Shown: in pieces, positions 8,066 to 16,060 of the stretch
Position numbering within the stretch: the first letter of the stretch is position 1
Layout of the letters: the number at the start of each line of letters is the position of its first letter
Assembly (NCBI RefSeq): GCF_014202475.1
Contig: NZ_JACHGV010000002.1
Location: 434,001 to 498,000, forward strand
Source: Streptomyces paradoxus
Lineage (GTDB): Bacteria; Actinomycetota; Actinomycetes; Streptomycetales; Streptomycetaceae
DNA length: 64,000 nt
Direction of reading: 5' to 3'
Made by a program: the position numbers and the translations under genes
The notes under the pieces: model-generated
What the model was told of the DNA's origin: nothing
The model's database searches: none
What the model saw: the letters and a program-made list of their open reading frames with translations, nothing else

Positions 8066-8812
8066 CTACTTCTCGACGTAGCGCAGAGAGCGCAGGCCGC
8101 GCTCCATGTGCCAGTGCAGATACGCGGACACCAGCCCGCTGCCCTCGCGGACGTAGCGCGCCTCGCACGCGTCCGCGGTCTCCCAGTCTCCCGTAAGCAG
8201 GGCGGCGAGGAGTTCCAGGGCCTGGGGCGAGGGTACGACGCTGCCGGGCACCCGGCAGTCCACACAGACGGAACCGCCCGACGCGACGGAGAAGAACCGG
8301 TTGGGCCCGGGCATCCCGCACTTCGCGCAGTCGGTGAAGCTCGGGGCGTATCCGTTGACGGCGAGGGAGCGGAGCAGGAACGCGTCGAGCACGAGGTGCG
8401 GCGCGTGCTCCCCGCGGGCGAGGGTCCGCAGGCCTCCGACCAGCAGCAGGTACTGCTGCACGGCCGGCTCGCCCTCATGGTCGGTGAACCGCTCGGCGGT
8501 CTCCAGCATGACGGTGCCGGCCGTGTACCGGGCGTAGTCGCTGACGATCCCGCCGCCGTACGGCGCGATGGTCTCGCTCTGCGTGCACAGCGGCAGCCCC
8601 CGCCCGACGAGCTCGCTCCCCTTGGCGAAAAACTGCACGTCGACGTGGGAGAACGGTTCGAGGCGCGCACCGAACTTCGACTTCGTCCGGCGCACGCCCC
8701 GGGCCACGGCGCGTACCCGTCCGTGACCGCGCGTGAGCAGCGTGATGATCCGGTCCGCCTCACCCAGCTTCTGGGTGCGCAGCACGATGCCGTCGTCGCG
8801 GAACAGACTCAT
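8066..8812 (-). CDS. recO: DNA repair protein RecO
   Basis: A 248-residue RecO. It anneals complementary strands and, with RecR, loads RecA on SSB-coated DNA in gap repair. It has an N-terminal OB fold ([22 protein letters not shown] by its key residues G-E-A-D-R-I; then [15 protein letters not shown]). The four-cysteine zinc site is C162, C165, C183 and C186. Length is normal. It precedes uppS, an arrangement that is conserved in actinobacteria as far as I know. Confidence 0.95.
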   Translation of the reverse strand: MSLFRDDGIVLRTQKLGEADRIITLLTRGHGRVRAVARGVRRTKSKFGARLEPFSHVDVQFFAKGSELVGRGLPLCTQSETIAPYGGGIVSDYARYTAGTVMLETAERFTDHEGEPAVQQYLLLVGGLRTLARGEHAPHLVLDAFLLRSLAVNGYAPSFTDCAKCGMPGPNRFFSVASGGSVCVDCRVPGSVVPSPQALELLAALLTGDWETADACEARYVREGSGLVSAYLHWHMERGLRSLRYVEK

Positions 8813-8838
8813 GGAGCCATTCTGGCAGGACCGTCACG

Positions 8839-9054
8839 TCAAGGGACCTCGCCCCTGCTACGGGCGTTGGCGTACGCGGTCGCCGCGCGCAGCCGCTCGG
8901 CCGGTGTGGCGTGCCGCACGGCTCCGGGGTCGGCGTCCCACTCCCTGCCGCCCCCGTAGGGCCTCAGCTGCACATAGGGCCCCTCATGCCCCATCACGAT
9001 GCCGAGGCGGCCGCTGCGGGTGTCCACGACATGAGCGCCGACCGGAGGCTTCAT
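8839..9054 (-). CDS. Small conserved Streptomyces protein (71 aa), second of a pair
   Basis: A 71-residue protein beginning MKPPVGAHVVDTRSGRLGIV, then GPYVQLRPYGGGREWDADP, ending with a helical ATPAERLRAATAYANARSR segment. I recognise it as a common small hypothetical of Streptomyces that often follows the partner encoded just upstream, but no function is known to me. The N-terminal strand pattern suggests a small beta-barrel. Its ATG overlaps the stop of the upstream gene (ATGA), so the two are translationally coupled. No signal peptide or membrane segment is visible. Confidence 0.75.
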   Translation of the reverse strand: MKPPVGAHVVDTRSGRLGIVMGHEGPYVQLRPYGGGREWDADPGAVRHATPAERLRAATAYANARSRGEVP

Positions 9055-9257
9055 CGCGGCACCGCCGCGAGCCGCTGGCTGGTATCCCATGCACACCGGC
9101 CCCCTTCGAAGAGCGGGCAGGGCACTTCTCCCACAAAACTCACCGGGGCAAGTCCCGGTAAGGGCAGGATGATTCCGGCCTTGATGAGTTCTGCCCGCAA
9201 TTCTTTCACCGCGTCCTCCGCTCCTCCGGCGCACCGCGCCGAGTGTCGTGCCTCCAC
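9051..9257 (-). CDS. Small conserved Streptomyces protein (68 aa), first of a pair
   Basis: A 68-residue protein starting at a GTG with a strong AGGAGGGGG ribosome site. It begins MEARHSARCAGGAEDAVKEL and contains LRAELIKAGIILP, then VGEVPCPLFEGGRCAWD. Conserved cysteines at 9, ~47 and ~54 could bind metal or form a disulfide; that is inference. It is coupled by ATGA overlap to the 71-residue gene. Function is unknown. The upstream stretch 9258-9585 (about 330 bp) separates it from the divergent secreted hydrolase. That stretch contains only a short GTGCCG/CGGCAC dyad (9335-9359) and a GGGGTAATCCCC palindrome; I see no gene there. Confidence 0.72.
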   Translation of the reverse strand: MEARHSARCAGGAEDAVKELRAELIKAGIILPLPGLAPVSFVGEVPCPLFEGGRCAWDTSQRLAAVPR

Positions 9258-9585
9258 CGTGCTCCCCCTCCTTTCGCGGTTTCACTCTTCGCATCCCTCT
9301 GGTTACGCTCCGCGTCTACACTCGGGAAGGGTCTGTGCCGTACAACTGCGGTGCGGCACAAAGGGGTTCGGCACGAGGGCTGCAAAACGCCCTGACGGGA
9401 AACGAGGTGAGGCAGCGCCTGCGGGACGGCTTCTCCGCACAACACACGTCGGTCATCACGACCGGAACTCTTCCGAGCAGGACGGACATGGCCTCGGTCA
9501 TCCGCACCACCCTGGGGTAATCCCCCTGGAACACCGGGAGTTACCCGGATGTGACCCTCCGCCGAAGTCCGCCAGGCTGCTTGGC

Positions 9586-11061
9586 ATGAAGCAGATCACG
9601 AAATGTGTGGCGCTGGTCGCCGCCGCCGGTGCGGTGCTCGGGTTCGCGGGGCCCGGTGGGGGGTCCGCCGCCGCACCCGAGTCCCTCGACTGGACCAGGT
9701 GCACCGGCCCCGGCCTCGACCCCAGGCAGCAGTGCGGCACCCTCGAGGTCCCCATGGACTACTCCGATCCCGGCAGCCCGCAGATCAGGATCGCCGTCAG
9801 CCGGATCCCCAGTGAGAAGCCGTCCGCGCGGCGGGGCGCGCTGTTACTCATCCCGGGCGGTCCCGGCGGGGACAGTCTGGGCGACCCCTCCGGCAAGGGG
9901 CAGAAGCTGCCGCAGAAGGTGCGGGACGCCTACGATCTCGTCGGCTTCGCACCGCGCGGGATGGCGCCCTCCACCTCCGTCGACTGCAAGCTCGACCCCG
10001 ACGGCATCAGCATGACCAAGCGTCTGCCCTGGCCGGCCCCGGACGGTTCCGTCGAAGGGAACATGGCCACCGCCCGGCGTACGGCGCAGGCCTGTGCCCG
10101 AAACGGCGGTGAGCTCATCCGGCACATCAGCACCGCCAACGAGGCCCGCGACCTGGACCGCCTGCGGGCCGCCCTCGGCGAGAAGAGGATCTCGGCGTGG
10201 GGCGTCTCGTACGGCACCTACGTCGGCGCCGTCTACGGCCAGTTGTTCCCGCACCGCACCGACCGCATCGTGCTGGACAGCAACAACAACCCCGACCACA
10301 CCCGCGTGACCCGCAACTGGCTCGCCGCCTTCGAGACCGGTGTCGAGGACAACTTCCCCGAGTTCGCCAGGTGGGCCTCCAGGCCCGGCAATCCGCACCG
10401 GGTCGCCCGTACGCCCGCCGAGGTCCGGTCCGGCTTCCTGCGGCTCGCCGCCCGGCTGGACCGCGACCCCCTCCCCTGGCCCGGCGCCGTCCCCCCGCGG
10501 CTGGACGGCAACGCGCTCCGCCAGACCATGCTGTCCAGCCTCTACGACCCCGACGACTACCCGACCCTGGCCAAGGCCATCCGCGCCGCCCGCGAGGGCA
10601 CCGCGCCGCCCGCGCCCGAGGCCCCGCCGGAGCCGGTGCTGCAGAACATCGCCGCGGTCGGCGTCGGCACCATCTGCAACGACGTCGACTGGCCCGGCTC
10701 CGCCGCCGATTACCAGAAGGGCGTCGACGAGAGCCGGGCCGCGTACCCGCTGACCGCGGGCATGCCGCGCGGGCCGATGGTGTGCGCCGCGTGGCCGTAC
10801 AAGCCGAAGGAGCCGGCCGTGCGGGTCACCGACCGCGGCCCCTCCAACACCCTGCTCGTGCAGAACGAGCGGGATGTCGCCACCCCCCTCGCGGGAGCCC
10901 GGAAGCTGCGGCGGGCCCTCGGCGACCGGGCGGTCATGGTGACCGTGGACTCCACCGGCCATGACGCCTATCTGGCCAACGGCAACGCCTGCGGCGACGC
11001 CACGGTCTCCCGCTTCCTGGCGACGGGCCGGCGCCCGGGCCGGGACCTGTACTGCGACTGA
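9586..11061 (+). CDS. Secreted alpha/beta hydrolase of the tripeptidyl aminopeptidase (TAP) family
   Basis: A 491-residue exported serine hydrolase (S33/TAP type). A Sec signal peptide (KCVALVAAAGAVLGFAGPGG) occupies about residues 1-29. The mature enzyme starts LDWTRC and carries the oxyanion block LLIPGGPGGDS, FAPRGMAPS (usually DPRG in relatives) and nucleophile elbow GVSYG with Ser208. The catalytic Asp is likely D430 in NERDVATP and the His H459 in STGHDAY. Several paired cysteines (CTGPG, QQCGTLE, DCKL, AQACARN, TICND, NACGD) are typical of the family. It would release short peptides or hydrolyse small esters outside the cell. Substrate not determinable. Confidence 0.9.
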   Translation: MKQITKCVALVAAAGAVLGFAGPGGGSAAAPESLDWTRCTGPGLDPRQQCGTLEVPMDYSDPGSPQIRIAVSRIPSEKPSARRGALLLIPGGPGGDSLGDPSGKGQKLPQKVRDAYDLVGFAPRGMAPSTSVDCKLDPDGISMTKRLPWPAPDGSVEGNMATARRTAQACARNGGELIRHISTANEARDLDRLRAALGEKRISAWGVSYGTYVGAVYGQLFPHRTDRIVLDSNNNPDHTRVTRNWLAAFETGVEDNFPEFARWASRPGNPHRVARTPAEVRSGFLRLAARLDRDPLPWPGAVPPRLDGNALRQTMLSSLYDPDDYPTLAKAIRAAREGTAPPAPEAPPEPVLQNIAAVGVGTICNDVDWPGSAADYQKGVDESRAAYPLTAGMPRGPMVCAAWPYKPKEPAVRVTDRGPSNTLLVQNERDVATPLAGARKLRRALGDRAVMVTVDSTGHDAYLANGNACGDATVSRFLATGRRPGRDLYCD

Positions 11062-11066
11062 CCGGA

Positions 11067-11504
11067 TCAGCGTTCGGTGAGGGGGGCCGGGGCCTCCTGG
11101 ACCGCCCAGCCGTTGCCGTCGGGGTCCTGGAAGAAGAGGAAGGAGTTCCAGCCGTCCTCGCCCCGGCCCTCCGCCCAGCCGGACGCGCCCACGTGCAGGA
11201 CCGGCGTCACCTCGACCCCGCGTCCCACCAGCGCCGCCCTGGCCGCCTCGATGTCCGTCACACAGAGCTGGAGGCCCCGCAGCGAACCGGGGGCCATCCG
11301 GGGCTGCCCCGGCGACTCGGGCATCCCCGACTCCAGCACGATCGAGCAGCGCGACCCGGGCGGGGTCAGCTGGACGAAGCGGCCGACGCCCTCGAAGAAC
11401 GAGGCGTCGATCTCGGCGCGGAATCCGCACTGGTCCTGGTAGAAGGCCTTGGCCCGGTCCAGATCGCTGACCGGCACGACGAGCACTTCGAGGGTCCAGT
11501 CCAT
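11067..11504 (-). CDS. VOC (glyoxalase/bleomycin-resistance fold) protein
   Basis: A 145-residue protein with two beta-alpha-beta-beta-beta modules. The first runs VLVVPVSDLDRAKAFYQDQCGF, described by its key residues D-R-A-K-A-F-Y. The second is LQLCVTDIEAARAALVGRGVEV, ending FFQDPDGNGWAVQE with the usual metal-ligand Glu. Such proteins are metal-dependent lyases, dioxygenases or antibiotic-binding proteins; the substrate is unknown. It is convergent with the TAP hydrolase (5 bp between stops), and a secreted-protein gene lies upstream on the same strand, 49 bp away. Confidence 0.87.
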   Translation of the reverse strand: MDWTLEVLVVPVSDLDRAKAFYQDQCGFRAEIDASFFEGVGRFVQLTPPGSRCSIVLESGMPESPGQPRMAPGSLRGLQLCVTDIEAARAALVGRGVEVTPVLHVGASGWAEGRGEDGWNSFLFFQDPDGNGWAVQEAPAPLTER

Positions 11505-11553
11505 ACGCGCACCTCCCCGGCCATCGTCCCCCCGCCCCGCGGGCCTCGCGACG

Positions 11554-12696
11554 TCAGCCGTGCCGGCCGTACCGGCGGGCCACCGCGCGGAACGCCTCCT
11601 TCGGCTCCCAGTGCCAGTCGGAGGCGGGGTCGTCCGGGCGGTCCCTGATCACCTTGGTGAGGGCGTACGACGCCATGTCGAGGTCGAGGCGGGGCGTGTC
11701 CGGGCGGTGCGGGGCGTCCGCGCTGACGAACTCGAAGGCCATCGCCCCGTACAGGCCCATCGACTCGAAGACGTCCAGCAACCCGCCCACGTAGTCGGCC
11801 TGGACGCGCTCGCTGCGGACCGGGTTCCCCTTGATCTCCGGCGGCTCCTTGTCGTGGTCCACGATGTCCCAGCCCATGCCGCCGGTCTCGGGAGCGCCGA
11901 CGTACGCGCACGTGCCGAACTCGGTGATGGCGAGCGGCTTGCCCGGGCGGAGGCAGCGCTTCAGCTCCCGGACGTGGTCGGCCCGCTTCTCGAAGTGCGC
12001 GTAGTAGTCGATGCCGACGATGTCGAAGAGGTTCCAGTCCGGGTCGTCGATGCTCTGGGCGGCGGCGTAGCTGAGGTTGCCCCTGAAGACGGACCTGCCG
12101 GTCTTCGCGGCCTTCGCGGTGAACTCGGCGAGACGCCGCCGCATGCGCGGCCAGTCGACGGTGCCGTTCTGGAGGTGCCTGATCCGGTCCAGGACCGTCT
12201 CGCCCGGCAGGATGCCGGGGACGAACAGCCAGAACTCGCAGCCGACGCTGAAGTCGACGCTCGCGCCCTGCCTGCGCAGCCGCTCCGCGAACCGCCCGGT
12301 TTCGGCGATGTGCTCCAGGATGTCGCGCTGCGGGGCGTCTCCGAGGGTCGGCTGGAGCCACACGTGCAGTCCGCGCTCGGCTGCCTCGGCGGCGGTCTTC
12401 GTGAGGCGTTCGACGCCGTCGCCCGTGACGTCGACGGTGTCGGCGTGCAGGTCGTCCCGGATGGCCCGGATGTCGTGGCGCATCCGCCGGGCACTCCACG
12501 CGGTGCCCGGCGTCTCCCCCGCCCCGACCGTGTAGACGACGCCCCGCCGGCGCAGTCCCCGGCCGTGCCGGGCTTGTGCGGCTCGGGCCTGCCCCGCCGG
12601 TCCCACCGCCCCGGCGACCCCCACCGCCGCCGCCCCGGCGAGGAACTGTGCCCGGCTGATCCCCTTCGCCTGCCTGGTCCCCTTGGTCTCTTCCAT
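11554..12696 (-). CDS. Secreted TIM-barrel glycoside-hydrolase-like protein
   Basis: A 380-residue protein with an export signal (ISRAQFLAGAAAVGVAGAVG) and mature start after ARAAQA. The body alternates helices with strand motifs (GLHVWLQPTLG, SVGCEFWLFVPG, DIVGIDYYAHF, KPLAITEFGTCAYVG, GAMAFEFVSAD), as in clan GH-A barrels. ITEFG would carry the nucleophile glutamate and GCEFW is a candidate acid/base. The annotation 'abortive infection protein' is sometimes attached to such sequences, but I see no basis for it. The signal resembles a Tat motif (SRRxFL) with the second arginine replaced by alanine. A GTG at 12705 is an alternative start. Confidence 0.7.
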   Translation of the reverse strand: MEETKGTRQAKGISRAQFLAGAAAVGVAGAVGPAGQARAAQARHGRGLRRRGVVYTVGAGETPGTAWSARRMRHDIRAIRDDLHADTVDVTGDGVERLTKTAAEAAERGLHVWLQPTLGDAPQRDILEHIAETGRFAERLRRQGASVDFSVGCEFWLFVPGILPGETVLDRIRHLQNGTVDWPRMRRRLAEFTAKAAKTGRSVFRGNLSYAAAQSIDDPDWNLFDIVGIDYYAHFEKRADHVRELKRCLRPGKPLAITEFGTCAYVGAPETGGMGWDIVDHDKEPPEIKGNPVRSERVQADYVGGLLDVFESMGLYGAMAFEFVSADAPHRPDTPRLDLDMASYALTKVIRDRPDDPASDWHWEPKEAFRAVARRYGRHG

Positions 12697-12794
12697 GCCG
12701 CCCACTGTGCCGAGCGGGCGCCGGGTCCGCTGTCGGCCGACGGTCTACGGCAGCGCGACCAAGGGATGAGGTGCGGCGCCGAAGGAGACGCCCG

Positions 12795-13250
12795 TCAGGC
12801 TCGCCCCTCGCCGAACCGGCGTACGTACCGCCGCTGCCAGGGCGTCTCCACCGCGTGCCGGTCGTAGTGCCGTCGGACGTACTCCACCGCCTCCTCCCCC
12901 GGCACCCCGTCCAGCACCGCCAGGCAGGCCAGGGCCGTGCCCGTACGGCCGCGTCCACCGCCGCAGGCGATCTCCACCCGCTCCCCGACGGCCCGCTCCC
13001 ACACGTCGGCCAGCACCGCGCGGGCGGCCGCCCGGTCCGCCGGGAGACGGAAGTCGGGCCAGCGGATCCAGGCCGAGTCCCAGGGGACCTCGGGCGGCTG
13101 CCGGCCGAGCAGGTAGACGCCGTAGGAGGGCAGGGGCGCGCCGGGGTTCAGGGGATGCCGCAGGCCCCGGCCTCGTACCAGCCGGCCGGAGGGCAGTCGC
13201 AGGGCACCGGCGTCGCTCTCGCTCCACAGCTCGCTCACGCCCCTCATCAT
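12795..13250 (-). CDS. Protein-tyrosine/dual-specificity phosphatase-like protein
   Basis: A 151-residue protein with the P-loop phosphatase signature C-x5-R: C96 G G G R G R102-T-G, preceded by the strand VEIA and followed by the helix ALACLAVLDG. An aspartate in WIRWPDFRLP (about 66) is the candidate general acid. It would dephosphorylate phosphotyrosine or another phosphoester in the cytoplasm. It is divergent from the peptide ABC operon at 13465. ATG codons at 13250 and 13247 are both possible starts. The C-terminal helix (VEYVRRHYDRHAVETPWQRR, by pattern) is basic. Confidence 0.8.
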   Translation of the reverse strand: MMRGVSELWSESDAGALRLPSGRLVRGRGLRHPLNPGAPLPSYGVYLLGRQPPEVPWDSAWIRWPDFRLPADRAAARAVLADVWERAVGERVEIACGGGRGRTGTALACLAVLDGVPGEEAVEYVRRHYDRHAVETPWQRRYVRRFGEGRA

Positions 13251-13362
13251 GCTCCGCGCTCGCCCGCACCGGGGCGGATTCGAACTGGCGCACCGTCAAC
13301 TCGCGTCCCAGGCAGCGCCGATGGTCCGGCCTCTGATGGATACGCCATTCGTGTGCGATCCC

Positions 13363-13391
13363 TTGACCACCCCCACGGCCCCTCCTATCGT
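13363..13391 (+). promoter_or_regulatory. Sigma-70-type promoter of the peptide ABC operon
   Basis: TTGACC (13363-13368), 17 bases, TATCGT (13386-13391). Both hexamers and the spacing fit the Streptomyces housekeeping (HrdB-type) consensus. It lies about 70 bp upstream of the solute-binding protein start. No transcript start is known here. Confidence 0.6.
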
Positions 13392-13464
13392 CGCGCTGAC
13401 CCCAGGACGTAGGACGTCGTATCTCCCCTGCCAGTCCCTGCCACCGGATCTCGCTGGAGGACCC

Positions 13465-15093
13465 TTGCGCGACGTGACCCCCGACGTGCCGGCGCCCCAC
13501 CGCCGGTCGTTCCTGAAGTACACCGGCGCGCTGGGCGCGGCCGCCGCCGTCTCCGCGTCGCTGTCGGCCTGTTCGTCCGGTCCGGAGTCCACCAACGACA
13601 CCGGCACCGGCGGGGGCCGGGACCGGACCCTCACCGCGGTGATCGGCTACGGCAACGACGGCAGCTGGGACCCCACCCAGACGGCGTCCGCGTTCTGCAT
13701 GGCCGCCAACCACCACATCTACGAGGGGCTGCTGGACACCGACCCGATCTCCCGCGAGCCGTACGCGGCGCTGGCGACCGAGGTGCCGGAGAACCCGGAC
13801 GGCACGTCCTGGAAGTTCACCTTGCGGGCGGGTGCGACGTTCCACGACGGGAAGCCCGTCACCGCCGACGACGTGGTCTTCGTGTTCGAGCGGATCCTCG
13901 ACCCGGACACGCAGACCCTCGCCAAGGGCTTCTTCGCGAGCTGGCTGAAGGAGGTCCGGAAGATCGACGCGCGGAACGTCGAGCTGGTGCTCAAGTTCCC
14001 CTTCCCGGAGGGTCTTTCACGGCTGACACTCGCCAAGATCATGCCGAGGCACGTGTTCTCGAAGCCGGGGGCCTGGGACGAGGCGATCAAGGGCAAGGCG
14101 ATCGGCTCGGGGCCGTACCGGCAGACCGCGCACCACCCGAAGTCGAACACGACCTTCGAGGCGTTCGACGGCTACAACGGCCCCCGCAAGCCCGCCTTCC
14201 GCAAGATGAACTGGCTGACGATCGTGGACGCGGCCCCCCGCGTCGCGAAGATCTCGGGATCGAGCGCGGGCGCGCAGATCGCGGACAACATCCCGTACGC
14301 CAACATCGGGCAGCTGGAGAACGGCGGCATGACGGTCGCCGGCGGGGCCGGGATGAACAACCTGTTCCTGATGTTCAACACCAGGCACAAGCCCTTCGAC
14401 GACCCGCGCGTGCGCCAGGCCCTGCACTACGCCATCGACACCGGGAAGATGGTCGAGGTCGCCCTCAAGGGCCACGGCAAGCCCTCCACCTCCTTCCTCG
14501 ACGAGGCCAACCCGTCCTACCGCCGGGCCAGGACGGTCTACGACTACGACCCCGACAGGGCGAGGGCACTGCTGGAGGGGGCCGGGGTCAGGAGGCTGAG
14601 CATCGACATCCTCGCCGTGAACGTCAGCTGGATCGTCGACTGCCTGCCCACCATCAAGGCGTCCTGGGACGCGATCGGTGTCGAGACGACCCTGTCCCCG
14701 CAGGAGACCACGGCCGTCTTCACGAAGATGGACCAGAAGCAGGACTACCAGGTCGTGGCCGCCGCCTCGAACCCCAACCAGTTCGGCCTCGACGCCGACC
14801 TGATCATGCACTACAACTACGGGCCCGAGAACCTCTGGATGCAGTACACGCGGTGGGCCTCCGACCCCGTCGCCCGGCAGCTCTTCAAGGACATGGACCG
14901 GGCCACCCGGGAGCCCGACCCGGCGAAGAAGAAGGCGATGGTCCAGGACTACATCGACGTCGTCGCCGAGCAGGCCGTGCTCTACCCGGTCGTCCACAAC
15001 GAGCTGATGACCGCCTGGAACCCGGCACAGCTCAGCGGGATAAGGGCACAGCCGTACCCGGGCATCAACCTCCTCCAGGCCAAGTGGGCCTAG
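13465..15093 (+). CDS. Peptide/oligopeptide ABC transporter substrate-binding lipoprotein
   Basis: A ~542-residue family 5 solute-binding protein. The N-terminus has a Tat motif (HRRSFLK, residues 12-18) and lipobox LSAC with Cys36, so it is probably a Tat-exported lipoprotein. Mature blocks include GNDGSWDPTQTASAF, the family signature region ATFHDGKPVTADDVVFVFER and DPRVRQALHYAID. It captures peptides or a similar solute for the transporter encoded next. Start: TTG at 13465 or GTG at 13474, both just after GGAGG (13456-13460); further upstream readings lack a ribosome site. The next gene begins 4 bp after its stop. Confidence 0.92.
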   Translation: MRDVTPDVPAPHRRSFLKYTGALGAAAAVSASLSACSSGPESTNDTGTGGGRDRTLTAVIGYGNDGSWDPTQTASAFCMAANHHIYEGLLDTDPISREPYAALATEVPENPDGTSWKFTLRAGATFHDGKPVTADDVVFVFERILDPDTQTLAKGFFASWLKEVRKIDARNVELVLKFPFPEGLSRLTLAKIMPRHVFSKPGAWDEAIKGKAIGSGPYRQTAHHPKSNTTFEAFDGYNGPRKPAFRKMNWLTIVDAAPRVAKISGSSAGAQIADNIPYANIGQLENGGMTVAGGAGMNNLFLMFNTRHKPFDDPRVRQALHYAIDTGKMVEVALKGHGKPSTSFLDEANPSYRRARTVYDYDPDRARALLEGAGVRRLSIDILAVNVSWIVDCLPTIKASWDAIGVETTLSPQETTAVFTKMDQKQDYQVVAAASNPNQFGLDADLIMHYNYGPENLWMQYTRWASDPVARQLFKDMDRATREPDPAKKKAMVQDYIDVVAEQAVLYPVVHNELMTAWNPAQLSGIRAQPYPGINLLQAKWA

Positions 15094-15097
15094 CGCG

Positions 15098-16060
15098 GTG
15101 ACGGCCGTCCTGCGGATCCTGCTCCGCCGCGTCGCCCTGCTCGTGCCGCTGATGCTCGGCATCGTGCTGTTCGTGTTCCTGGTGATGCGGTTCTCGGACG
15201 TCGACCCGGCGTCCGCGTTCTTCCAGGGCGCCAACCCCACCCCGCGGCAACTGCACGACTTCCGCGAGGAGCACGGCCTGCTGGACCCGCTGCCGGTGCG
15301 CTACGCCGGGTTCGTCGCCGACCTGCTCCATGGCGACCTGGGCACCAGCGCGCTGACCCGGGCGCCGGTGATCGACCAGGTCACCACCGCGCTGCCGCTC
15401 ACCCTCCAGCTCACGTTCCTCGGCCTGGGCATCGCGGTCGTGCTGTCCCTCGTGGGCGGGGTGACGGCGGCGATCCACCGGGACCGGCTGCCCGACCAGA
15501 TCATCCGGGTCGTGTCCCTGACCGGTGTCGCCGCGCCCGGCTTCTGGCTGGCGCTGCTGATGATCCAGTACCTGGCGGTCGACCTGGGCTGGTTCCCGAC
15601 CGGCGGCTACATCAACCCGGCGGACTCCTTCACCGGCTGGCTGAGGACCATGACCCTGCCGGCCTGCGCGCTGTCGCTGCCGGTGGCGGCCCAGCTGACC
15701 CGGATCGTGCGGACGGCCGTGGTGGAGGAGCTGGACAAGGACTACGTGCGGACCGCGATCGGGAGCGGGCTGCCGCCGCGGGTGGTGGTCGGGCGGAACG
15801 TCCTCAGGAACGCCCTGATCAATCCCCTCACCGTGCTCGGTCTGCGCGTCGGCTATCTGCTCGGCGGCGCGGTCGTCATCGAGACGATCTTCTCGCTGCC
15901 GGGCATGGGCAAGCTGATGATCGACGCCGTGAAGAACGGCGATCCGGCCGTCGTCCAGGGCGTCGTGCTGACGACGGCGGCCGGGTTCGTCGTCGTGAAC
16001 CTCGTCATCGACGTCCTGTACCTGCTGGTCAACCCACGACTGAGGGACGCAACCCCATGA
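15098..16060 (+). CDS. Peptide-type ABC transporter permease (DppB/OppB family)
   Basis: A 320-residue membrane protein with a first helix VALLVPLMLGIVLFVFLVM and about five more. It has the inner-membrane ABC signature around AIGSGLPPRVVVGRNVLRNALI (EAA-like loop) and the C-terminal GAVVIETIFSLPGMG typical of DppB. It starts with GTG, 4 bp after the binding protein, and overlaps the next gene by ATGA. It pairs with the DppC-like half of the downstream fusion to form the channel. Confidence 0.93.
   Translation: MTAVLRILLRRVALLVPLMLGIVLFVFLVMRFSDVDPASAFFQGANPTPRQLHDFREEHGLLDPLPVRYAGFVADLLHGDLGTSALTRAPVIDQVTTALPLTLQLTFLGLGIAVVLSLVGGVTAAIHRDRLPDQIIRVVSLTGVAAPGFWLALLMIQYLAVDLGWFPTGGYINPADSFTGWLRTMTLPACALSLPVAAQLTRIVRTAVVEELDKDYVRTAIGSGLPPRVVVGRNVLRNALINPLTVLGLRVGYLLGGAVVIETIFSLPGMGKLMIDAVKNGDPAVVQGVVLTTAAGFVVVNLVIDVLYLLVNPRLRDATP

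Noticed and set aside
9248..9520. Forward-strand ORF of 90 codons in the gap before the TAP hydrolase
   Set aside because: No ribosome site at a sensible start, no family resemblance and it covers the promoter regions of two divergent genes.
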